Below are positions 1 to 10,800 of a DNA stretch of 64,000 bases, in pieces. The translations under genes and the position numbers were made by a program. Under the pieces are notes generated by a model, which was not told where the DNA came from, did no database searches, and saw only the letters and a list, made by a program, of their open reading frames with translations. Origin of the DNA: Opisthocomus hoazin (taxonomy: Eukaryota > Chordata > Aves > Opisthocomiformes > Opisthocomidae); assembly GCF_030867145.1 (NCBI RefSeq), contig NC_134415.1, positions 65,625,300-65,689,299 of the forward strand, given 5' to 3'. The number at the start of each line of letters is the position of its first letter. Within the stretch, counting starts at the first letter, position 1.

Positions 1-599
1 GGGTGGGGATGGTCTCCACTGGTTGCACAGTGAGAGCAGCCCCTGCCAGCAGCTGTGTGCAGGGGTCTAGTGGCACAGGCAGAAGGTCTGCCAGGTGCAG
101 CTCTCATAACCGCAATTACAGTTCCTTAATTTCTCTGTAGAGAGCTGACTTAATTTTTATTCATTGTTTTCACCTTTTGTAAGGTTCCGTCAAGTCTGTG
201 CAGTATTGTCGTAAAAAACCCCCGACCTTCTTAAGCTCTGTTGATGTGACACCTACCTTAGGCACACTGTCAGCCTTTGAGATGACTGTCGGAATAGCTA
301 ACCTCCATCCAGGGCTGATGATTCCTTGTTCTCACTTACTTTTGTGTAACATATTATTTTGATGTGCCAGAAAATATCACGTAAGTGTGCCACCACTCAG
401 GAAGCAAAACTCCACACGCCAGTGAGCGGACAATGTCTCAACCCAGACAGCTAAGCACTCACTGGTTGTGAAGCTCATTACCGCGCTCGCACTAAGCACA
501 AAGTCCAGCTTGTGAGCGCAGTGCTGCTAGGTAATGTGAGCGTGGCTTCATGACCCGCTCTTCTCTGCAGCCTCAGTGCAGCTGGGAGGAGACGCTGGC
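1..599. other. 5' flank without recognised features
   Basis: Mixed-composition DNA. I see no exon, repeat tail or promoter motif strong enough to name. Confidence 0.5.
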
Positions 600-920
600 T
601 CTCTAACCCGCGCCCACCCTGCACCCCGCATCTCCACCGCGTCGCCCGTGGGGACAGCGACACTTCGGAGGCCCCATCTTCTCCAGCAGTGCTGCCCGCC
701 TGCCATCTCCCCTCTCCCAGCCGCTTGCTCCCTCCCGCGCGGCACGTCGCACCGCCTCCTCGGTTTCGCAGATGCGGGTGGCGGGCGGCAGGAAAAGCAG
801 TTCCTCCACACCTTTCCCCGGGAAGCGGGATGAAGCCTGGGGTAGGAAACAACAGCAAAGGAGCGGCTGAGGTAACATTTCCCAAGAGCGGCGTGAAAAA
901 GGGGAAGCGCGATGACCCCG
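600..920. promoter_or_regulatory. Second, upstream CpG-rich block
   Basis: CpG is frequent from about 600 to 920 (many CGC, GCG and TCG steps), then falls before the main island begins near 1520. Open frames on both strands here follow from GC richness and have no recognisable domain. It could be a distal promoter, the start of a divergent non-coding transcript, or the shore of the main island. Confidence 0.45.
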
Positions 921-1388
921 AGCAGCAGCTCTTTCTTCCTTTCTCTCTCTCTGAAAGCCTGGGAAGACGCGTGGGCACCAAGGATCCCTCAAGCTGCCTC
1001 CATTTTAGGTGTGGGGGGAAAAAAACAAAAAAGAGCTATCTGCAGAATCTCTGGCAGGAGCCTGAGGTGCTGCCATGGCCTCCCAGCAGCCAGGGAGGGG
1101 TGCAGCAGCAGAGGCTTCCTCCGTGCCCTTCTCCTCCTCCTCTGGCCCAGGATGGCCCTCAGGTCGGCCGGCCATGGCGCGGGGTTCTCTGGCACTGGGG
1201 ACACCGGGGTCGGGGGCAGAGGGACAGGAGGGCGGGAAAGCTGCCAGCTCCATCTTGCCTGGCAGCACTTCACTGCATCTTCTGCAGGGCCTACAAGTTT
1301 AGTTATTCTCAAGGAAGCATGAACCCTCTCAGCGTAAGTCAGGATTCCTCCACACGTATAAACTCAAAGTGCTCCTTCTGAAAAACCC

Positions 1389-1394
1389 CACGTG
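1389..1394. promoter_or_regulatory. E-box CACGTG upstream of IFNGR1
   Basis: This palindromic CACGTG sits in the context CCACGTGACG, about 400 bp upstream of the IFNGR1 start and between the two CpG-rich blocks. It matches the USF/MYC/TFE-type site. Function is not shown. Confidence 0.35.
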
Positions 1395-1672
1395 ACGAAC
1401 GCTTTGTGTCTTTTTAAGAAATGGGGAGAGAGCAGAAGCCCCAACGTGACGAGGAGGAGGACGAGGCTTTCTCAGCGGCCGGGGCTGGCACGTATGGCAC
1501 GCTGTCGGCCCTCAAAACAACGAACGGAGCCGGGGCACCGCAGAGGCCCACATCCCCCCCTCCGCGGGGCGCCGCGCCAGGCCGGGCCGGGCAGGAGTGC
1601 GGCGCCGCCTCAGGCCGCTCCGCCCCGGCGCGGGGGCCGCCCGGGAAGCCCGCCGCTGCCCGGCAGTGACCC

Positions 1673-1697
1673 GGGGCGGGGCCGCCCGCCCCGCCCC
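1673..1697. promoter_or_regulatory. IFNGR1: Paired GC boxes (Sp1-type) in the IFNGR1 promoter
   Basis: GGGGCGGGG at 1673-1681 is followed at once by inverse-orientation CCGCCC and CCCCGCCCC copies to 1697. They lie about 95-115 bp upstream of the start codon. Confidence 0.6.
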
Positions 1698-1789
1698 TTC
1701 CCGGCCGTGCCCGCGGGGAGCGCAGCGCGCAGGCGCCGGAGGAGAGCTGAGGCGAGGGGAGCGCGGCGCGGCCCCCAGCCGCCGCCGCC

Positions 1790-1877
1790 ATGCGGGTGCC
1801 GCTGGCCCTCCTGGCGCTGGCGACGCTGCTGGCACCGCGCCGGGGCGCGGCCTCCCGCGGGGAGCAGCCGCCCGCAG
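1790..1877 (+). CDS. IFNGR1: IFNGR1 coding exon 1: signal peptide
   Basis: The ATG at 1790 follows a GCC-repeat Kozak context. It opens a Leu/Ala-rich signal peptide (residues about 2-15), then Arg-Arg-Gly-Ala-Ala and a likely cleavage region near residue 22. The exon ends at CAG|GTAACG in phase 1 and lies inside a CpG island. The same frame remains open well into the intron because that DNA is GC-rich, so a long ORF here is not evidence for a longer exon. Confidence 0.95.
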
Positions 1878-4800
1878 GTAACGGAACGGGACGAGATGGG
1901 ATGGGCGGGCCGGACGGCAGCACGAGCCGCGGTGGGGGCCCCGGTACCCGCGTCGCTGCCGCCGCCCCCCGGGGCGCGGGGAGCCGGAGGGGAAGCGGCT
2001 GGGCCCGCCTCGCCGCCTGCAGAGCGAGCGGCCGGGCGGCGGCGAGCGAGCGGAGCCCGGCTTGGTTGCGCCGCCCCCGGGGGCTGTGCCGCGCCGCGCC
2101 GTGTGTTCCCGCCGAGGTGACCCCGCACCGGCCGGGCTCTCCCCGGGGGGCTGCGAGGCGAAGCTTTGCCGTGAAGCGATCGGGGCGGCGTGCGGGGCGG
2201 CTCTGGCACCGCCGGTGCCTTTGGAAGCCTCTCTGCGGCCCGGTCACCGGCGCAGCCCCTGGCCTCACCGCGCCTGTAACGGGTGGCCGCGGCCCTTGGC
2301 GGTGGGGCGGCCGGTGCCGCTGCCTGCGGCGGTGTGAGGCGAGGGTCGGGGGTGCGCGGAGCGGGCCTGCTCCGCCGCGCTGCGTGGCCAAAGGAACAGA
2401 GAAGCTGGGGGTCCGGCAGCGAAGCTGGGGAGCGCAGGCGGGGCGTGGGGCTGATGGCCTTGGCTGGTGTGGGGGCATCTTTGGGCCGGCGTTGGTGGGG
2501 AGCAGGGGTGGCCGCCGGCACCTTGCGGGGCTGGGTCGCTCTTGGGGCAGAGCGGTTGCAAGTAGGTTATGAAAGAAACGCCCGGTCTGGTTTACAAGTT
2601 TCGCTTCAAACTGGGACAGCACATCAGAACCGGAGACTACCGTCAGTTGCAAATGTGTGTTTGGCTTTTGACAACATCGGGAGCTGCATACAGGGTGTTG
2701 CCCGCTGCGCCCTTCGTGAGGGGCACTGGAAAGTGTTAAGGGAGAAGCCCCCGCCTGAGCATCCATACACCAGCCAAGGAGTCGCGCACCCACCACCCAA
2801 GACTTCAGCTAGCAGCCCAGAGTCCCTTCGCAGCAGGTGACTCCGGCGAGCCCACGGGTGTCCCTTTTCCACTCCCCCCACCACCACACGCTCACTCTCT
2901 GGCACTTCCTCATCCCTCAGGCTTGACCTCAGCTGCCCGAAGCAGAGTCTCCGACATGACTTGCGCCAGATGAATTTATTGAGTAGGACAGCGGTGTGAA
3001 ATGGCTTGAGCTGGGTGCCTCTGGACCCCGAACAAAGAAACCCCATGGCAATTACACCCTTACAGTCTAAGTTCCCACCCCATGCGAGTTCTCCGCGTGG
3101 CGTCCAAGTGGCAGCTGATCCAATGGTGTTATTTGGGTCTGAGGGCTTCTGTCCCTCACTGGGGCCCTCCGTTGTCTCTGGGCAGGCGGAAGATTCCTCC
3201 CTGATCTTCAGAGAGGCCCTGCTGCTGTCAGTGGATGACTGAACTCCCTTATCTTCTAGTTGCAACCAAGTCCCTGGGGCCCTCCTTCACTGGGCTTGGC
3301 AACGGCTCAGCGCAGGTTCTCTGTATCCAGGTGGCAGACTCACAACATGCGGCCCAGGGCTTCGGGGAAGTTAGCCACTAATGCTAAGCAAGTTCGTTAT
3401 ACGAACGTGTAGATGTGTGTGAGTAGTATGCCAGAACACAAAACAGTGACTCTTTATGTTTCGACTACTTTTTTTCTATAACAGGAAGCATGTCCACAGC
3501 TCAGATAAAAGCAGCAGTACTCTCCTGAGCTTCACCCGCAAAGCACATTCCGTTTGCCCAAAATGCTGCTTGCGCTTGGTCGCGGAAACACTGATGACGA
3601 TGCGCCCAGGCTCCTTGGGTCGTGCAGATGCGTAATGCAGATTCCCTGGGACTTTGTGCAGTTTAGATCCGTGCCCAGGTGGAGTGAGTTGGTGCCCAGG
3701 TGGAGTGACTCAATTCGGTTGCCCCTGGGGATGGGCCACACTGCTTGGGACTTTGGAAGACTGCTGACGTTTACTGGATGTGGATTAGGAGCAGTAAAAA
3801 TAGTGATCTGCCTGCTGACTTGTCCCTTGGTAGTTTGCATCTGGAGTATCCAGTTTATTTGACTTGGCGGCTGATTGTTAACCAGTGAACCTTGCAGGGA
3901 AACTCCTCCTTTTCACATTTTAGCAGTAAGGAGGCTTGGTACGTTTCGAGATCTGACTTCACCTCTTTTAAGGGCATGCTTTTATTGCTAATAGAATATG
4001 CTACTTTTAGATTGCATTAAGCAATTCTAAGATAAAAATGCAGTACCAGTAAATCACTTGTAAAACAAACCTGCCATAATCCAGCCTCGTCCAGCGCAGC
4101 AGTTAATGCTGTGGTGTGGCTGATATATGGCAAGGTGCAGAAGCAGAAAGCCTATTTTTCTGTACGTGAGTGCAGCAAACCTCAGATAAAAGGGGCAGAA
4201 TATACTACTTATGAGTTAGGTTTTGAAAACACAAGCAGAGTTTTCCTGGTGACTGGCACTCGGGTTGGCCACAGCGTTTTTAGAACCATGCCCTTCAGAG
4301 ACTTCATCATTTAAGCAGAAACTTAGGCTTTTATTGAACAAAAACGTGATGAGAGGGTTTCAAGTAGATATTGCTGTCTATTAGCTGAATGAAAGTGCTG
4401 GTTATGTCTGTAACGATGAGCTAATACCGCATTCTTACTTCATTATTCCATTGATGCGAGCAGACGTGCTGGCTTAGAGTGGAAGGATAAAAGTAGCAGG
4501 GGAATTCTGAAGCATGTTTATGATTTGTTTTCCTTTGCAGTGGTACAGTGATTTTAAAATTTTTTTTTCCTTAGGTCTTAGTAGAGCTTTCATTGTGCCA
4601 GTAGTGTAATACATATCTCAAGGCTGAGTGTGTAATGAGCCCAGTCATCTTCACCTGCCGTTGTAGGACACAATTTTCCATAGAGAAGCCAGACAACTTA
4701 ACGGCAGTTGTCTGCATAGCTGGATACCCCCTGCCTTTCCTACAGCTGGGTGCATCGCATGCCTGCAGAGAGAGGCCTGTGACTCATCGGTGGAGCCAGG

Positions 4801-7800
4801 CCCTTGCTGATGGGAACTCTCAGTCTGTGTTTGGGTATCCTGGAAGAAGAGGTCCCTCGTCAAGGTTATAGTAGCAGAAGAAGAAGTAGAGACTGTGACA
4901 GAGGTTCAGGTGCTTCTTGCACCTTGAAAGCCACATTTGCAAGGCAATGTGTGTACGTCGTTTTTGCGGCTGACTTCCTGTTGTGCATGATGATCTTGGT
5001 GGTCTTGATTTGTTCTTTTATGGTTCAGATTGCTGGCAGTCATAGCAGTTCTTCTGTCCAGCTGCAAACAAAATCAAAGCAGATGATAGAAAGGGCTGTA
5101 TTTAGATATCATCTATTATAATGATTTCTCAGCTATGACAAAAGGGAGGAATAAATAAAACAATATTTAGCTTCTACTATTACAACAGTTTTTAAAATGT
5201 CCATCTTGTGCAACCTACTGTGTGTTTTTTAAGACGTTGATTTAGGTCTGTCTCTCAGTACAGCATACCACCTTGCGGAGATTTTTATTATAAGCAACGA
5301 CTTTAAAAGCTCTGTGGAACAATGTGAAACCTTTGAGGCCTGAGGAAATAAAAACCTGTTATAAATAGAAGCTGTAAAAATGCACTAGACACTGTGTATA
5401 GCGTTTATTCCTGTGAAATGATTTAAGTTAATTTCACTAAATATTAAAAAAAATAATAGCTTTAAATTTTACCCCTAGCCTTCGTACTCCTTTCATTTGT
5501 AAATTCATTGTGGTTTCCTTTTTGTATTTAAGATATTTGGAGAACTTCTGGGAGAACCTTCTGTATAGAATTGCTGTTACATGCACTAATTGAAGATTGT
5601 TTTTAATAACTTTGTCAAGTACCATCAAGGTATAGGAGCCGGGCTGTGGATCTGTAGTGCCTGGCCTGACAGGGGTGCCCGGCAGAGATGGGTGCGTGCT
5701 GACCCGGGCGTGCAGTAGGCAGAGACTGCTCTCTGACAGCCACTTCCCACTTCGCCCCGTGGCACATGCTTGGTGCTCTTCTTGCTGCTGAGTGCTGAAA
5801 TTCTGCCCTGCTGGGGCAGTGCTCCTGGCTCTCCTCTAGTCCCCAGATGGCTGTGCTCTGCTTTAGTACATGCCAATTTTGTTTGATTCGGAGCGTAATG
5901 AAGTGAGACTCTAAATGATTAAAGAGGTCCATTCTAGAAGGAAATACAGCTTTAAGAAACAGGCAAAATTATTTTTAAGTGCTGTTTTTCATCCTTAGCA
6001 CAGACTTGCTACTCTCTGAACCCATTTTCCTGGGTATTGGCTGCTTTTTTGCCAGATGTTCCCCCACCCCCACCCCGGCCTTGTGTATTGCTGCAGAGTC
6101 CCGCAGAAACATTCTCGGATAGTGCAGATTTATCTGATCTTGTTTCCCTTGTCTTCTCCTTCAGTGGTGGTAAAAGCTAAGGAGAATCACTGTTTTACGT
6201 TTGTGAAGTCACCAAAGCTGCTACCTGTTCTGGGTGCAGTTAAAGTGGCTGTGTGAGCCCAGATGGAGCACGGGGCTGGCATGAGGAAGGCACACAGTTT
6301 TCCCAGTCAGGGGCCTGGGAGCAGCTGATTTGTTAGCATTGTATCTGGCTGTCTTTCAACACGCTAAATGATGAGTTACCCACTTGGCAGGAATCCACAG
6401 CAAAGTTCACACTGTTGTCCCCCTTGGCCAATTGAAATGGCTTAAAATTGTTTTCTTGTGATGTATCACTTGGGGATTATAAGGATTTGTTTGTTTTTCA
6501 CGGAAAACCTAAAAAGGAGCAGACTTTCAAGAGAAGTTTTTACTTGCCTTTTCACAGTTTGCCTTTTTAAGCTTTCAGTTTATGCTTTCAATCTGTATAT
6601 CGGTGCCTAAATGATGTTTAATAGACACATGCAACTTGAATGATCTCTGTGGTTCTTTAAGTCACTGTTTTCTCAGGTAGCTGTACCGTAGAGTCTGCTT
6701 CATGGACTATTCTGTTACGTGCATTTAGGCCCTATTCTGTTACGTGCATTATTGCACTTCCAGTTAAAGGCCGCCTCTGTGAACAGTGCTGCCTCTGCGT
6801 ATACAGTAATGCCTCGTGGCCTCTGCCAGGATGAGAGAAGGAACTTTGGTATTGCACAAGATATAAACATCAGTTTAAAGGCTGTCAGACTTTTACATCT
6901 TTGAAAGGTCCCTTTCTCCATTGATTTATTTGTTGCTGTTGGGCTATGCATTGCTGAGGCTCAGTGAACAGGTGGAACATCTGCATATATAAAAAAAAGC
7001 AGTCCTTCTGTATATGCTTTAAAAATAGATTTTATTGAATATATGGCTGCTTCAAACTTGTATTTCACAAATACTTCCTATAGGTAGTATTGTTCAGGAT
7101 CATTTATAGTAGTGAACAAGATAGTCTAGTTTCAAGCTAGTATAGAAATCTTTCTCAGTTTGCGTGTGTATGACCCTGCTGAAATTTGTGAAAGATGTGC
7201 AGTGTGGTGATTTTGACTTGGGAAAGCAAATGTACAAAACAAGACAAGTTAGACTGATAGATACAAGCAAGTATTTTCTGGTTTGATTGATGTTTTTGAA
7301 GCAGAATTGTCATACATTCTGTGCAACTAGTGGATTAGTTCTATAAGGTATGTTCCTTAATCTTAGAAGATGCAGCTAGGTACACTTGTTTCTGTTACTT
7401 TGAACACCCCCCCCCCCCCCCAGCACTTATTTCTTAGCAGCCTGAAACCAAACAGTAGATATTTGCAGTAAAACAAAAGTCTTTCAGTGGCATTTGGGTT
7501 TTAGTTTCCTCCCACACGTATTTCCTTCCTGTCCACTGTGCAAGTTTGCCAAAGATGTAAATGTCTCCAGAACTTAAATAGAATTAGTGAATATAATTGC
7601 ATATTAAGAAGTTATTTGATTACTTAGATATACACACATCACAGTAGTCACACCTGCTGAGATCTTTGCCACCAGTGTGGCAGCAGTAGTTAGTCTGGAC
7701 TGTTTGTTTATGAACAAATAAATACATTTCTCTGAGAGTTGTGCATGTTGGTTAAAAACTGATGCAGGTGTGAGTTTGCCAAGGTAAACTGTGTGGCTGC

Positions 7801-10800
7801 ATTCCCATGTCTGTTCTCTATTAAATGCTCAACTTCTGGGTCACCCTGTGATCATACTTGTACTTGCTTTTACCCCTCCTTTATGCCTACCTCTGCTTTC
7901 CAACATTGTAGTTCTTTATTCTCAAAATCCAGGCATGCTTAATTTCTTTTAGTAATCTTAAAAAAACGAAATCTGACTGGCCTGGCTTCGTCTTTTATTA
8001 CTTTATTCTCTGGACATAGAACTACTGTATGAAGATCCTTGTCTGTTCCACAATGCACATACCCAATTCAGTTTCTCTACTGCTGTGAAAAAATTGTTTT
8101 TGCTGATGTCGCTGTTGCCTTTGTGTCTGCCAGTATCGCTGTCTTACAGGGTGAGGTGAACGGGGCTAACTGCAGTGGAGGTCACTGCATTTGAACTGGA
8201 AGCAAACTAGAACTTGTTGAATGTCCTGTATCATGCATCACAGCGTGCTTTGCTGATCAGTTCTCTTCTCCCTTTTTCCACACTTAGCTTCTCACTGTTT
8301 GAATTTGTACCTGGAATGTTGCTGCATTTATGTTTGTTATAAATTAGAAGTTTTATGTTTCAAAGATTAAAATTTGCCTACTAGCCACTGTCACCTTCCT
8401 CCATTGCGCTTGTTGAACAACATACAAGAGTGTGTAACATGTTTAAAAAAATAACACTTCATTATGGGTTAAGTAAAACCGTATTATAAGTATGAAAGTA
8501 TGATGACATTGTAACTGGCAGTATGCAGAAATAGCATCTACAAAGATTAAATATTAGCACTTTGAAAATTTGCAATGTTCTCTGTGGTCTGTAGTCTTGA
8601 TGCTGGAGTGGAATGAGGCAGGAGTGTCCCAAAGCTCTGTCTCTTCGCAGGCACAAGATGGGGAACAGGCTGGAGGAGAGATCATTAGAAGCCATATAAA
8701 CAGCCTGGGTAAAGGGGCTGTGAGCTGGACAGTGAAGATCATTTGCAGGGTGGGGTGGGGATAGTAAATCTGAAGAAAGGGACTTGAATTTTCTGGCCAA
8801 GGCACTAAATGTAGAATTTCCATAGGTGGTCACAAGCTGAACCATTTTCCATGCCTGTTTTGAGGTCCTTTGGGCTGAGCTGTTGCAGTGCTGAGCACTC
8901 ACCTTTGCATCTTAAGCTGTTGTGACTTGCGCTAATTTTCTTTGTATTATTGCTAAATGACTTGAAGAGTAAGGTCCTCGGTGACTCAGATTGGTTAGGC
9001 AAGGTTTGCAGGTAGAGATAGTCTTCCGTTAAAATAACCATTGTAATTAGGGAAAAAGAGATGAGCTTTCAGGCTTTTGGCTTTAAAGTAGAACCAGCAA
9101 ACCTCAAAAATAAATATGACCTGTGAACAATTTGCTTTTGACTTTGCTACATATCCATTAGATCACTAGAGAAACAATATGGCTGGTGCCTGCAGAGGTA
9201 AGGGAGGTTGCAGAAGGAATAAAAAGATGTCATCCCTTAGAAAAAGAGGAGGAGAGATTTCTTGGCCTGTGAAACATGGAGAGGTTAATGAGGTGGGAGG
9301 AGGTATGCTATAAGCCTATTTCTTTACTGGCTTTTGTTTGTAAGTATAGTTATGACATGACTTTCAGCTTCTCAGCTCCTGCTGAAAGGTGTCCTTCATG
9401 TGTGTTTTGAGGATATGGAGTGAAAGATCAGAGAGGGAGATAGTGCTTGACTAACTTGATCGCTGAAAGCAAAGTTGTTAAAAGGGAGAATGAAAAGAAC
9501 GAGCTGATGGTTGTCTAAACTTGTTCCTGTAAGTGATCAAGGTCAACTTGCAGTGCCATTAGGGATCTTGACATATTGGTGGTGACATTCCTGGTGGCTG
9601 GTAAGTGGTTTATATGGTGGCTTAGTTTGTGAAGAAAGTTGTATTTTCATGAGGAAAGCTTGGTTTCTGCTAGTTCCTTTGTAGTCTCAGAGCTGGAGCA
9701 TGTTAAAAATCTTGTCTGGATGGAAGAGCAGAGAGTTACGTTGAATAGTCTTTCGTTGAGCTGATTCTTTCGTAGATTCTTTTTAGTTCTGTTTGGTTGC
9801 TCAGCATTCACAAATGCTTCCTAGTATTACATTGTCATGCCACTTTTCTCCCAGTTTATGCTTGTCTCCAGTGTTATTCCACCCTGTGTGCAGAATCTGG
9901 CATTTGTTCTTGTTAAATTTCATGCCTTTATTGATTGCCCAGTGCTCCAATTTGTCTAGATCCCTCTGCAAGACCTCTTGTCCCTTGAGAGAGTCAGCAG
10001 CACCTCCGTTTAGTGTCATCAGCCAACTTGCTAACGATGCATTCAACTCCTGCATCCAGATAATTGGTAATAATATTGAACAGCCCCTAGAACTGAGCCC
10101 AGAGGAGCATTGCTGGTGACCAGTCGCCAGCCAGATGTAACTCCATTCACTACAATCCTTTAAGCCCTGCCATTCAACCAGTTCTTTATCCGGTGCACCA
10201 GGTACCTCCTCATCCCACAGCTGGACAACTTGTCCAGAAGGGTGCTGTGAGGGACAGTGTCGAAAGCCTTACTAAAATCCCGAAAAACTACATCCACTGC
10301 CTTACCTTCATCCACTAGGCGGGTGACCTTATCGTAGAAGGGTATTAGTTAAACAGGACTTTTACTTTGTGAACCTGTGTGCCTGATGGTCGTATTGTTC
10401 TTTAAATGCCTGTCAGTACCACCCAGTATGATCTTCTCCATAATTTCTCCAGGTACTGAGGTTAGACTAACAGGTCTGTAGTTTCCTGGGTCTTCCCCCA
10501 TGCCTTTCTTGTAAACTGGAATAATGCTGGCTAGCTTCCAGTCAGTAGGGACCTCCTCAGACTCCCAAGATGGTCGAGAGGTGTCCTGCTGTAACGTCTG
10601 TTAGCTCCTTCAGTGCTCTGGTGTGAATCCCGTCAGGTCCCGTGGAATTATGAACATTCAGTTGATATGACCGGTCCTTTACAATTTCAGCATCCACAAA
10701 TGGGAAGTCGCGGTTCCTGCCCTTGAGGTCCTCTGACTCAGAGGACCGGGCAGCCCCAAGTCTATCAGTATTATCAAAGACTGAAGCAAAAAAATCCATG

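Larger units (their letters stand above)
1520..2540. promoter_or_regulatory. IFNGR1: CpG island over the IFNGR1 promoter and first exon
   Basis: CpG dinucleotides are very dense from about 1520 to 2540, in clear contrast with the AT-rich introns. The island covers exon 1 and about 650 bp of intron 1. No TATA box is seen just upstream of the ATG. Consecutive GC boxes lie at 1673-1681 (GGGGCGGGG) and 1685-1697 (CCGCCC/CCGCCCC). This fits the TATA-less, broadly active promoter expected for IFNGR1. The transcription start is probably between about 1700 and 1785 but cannot be fixed from sequence. Confidence 0.85.

Noticed and set aside
689-1381. 230-codon open frame on the + strand upstream of IFNGR1
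   Set aside because: No domain, low-complexity composition and CpG-rich context; other frames are equally open.
1878-2572. Open frame continuing from IFNGR1 exon 1 into the intron
   Set aside because: A consensus donor at 1878 and the matching acceptor at 12879 rebuild the receptor. The extension is a by-product of GC richness.
1414-2796. 460-codon open frame on the - strand over the CpG island
   Set aside because: GC-rich DNA has few stop codons in any frame. The sequence is Pro/Arg/Ala-rich without a domain and lies opposite IFNGR1 exon 1 and its promoter.
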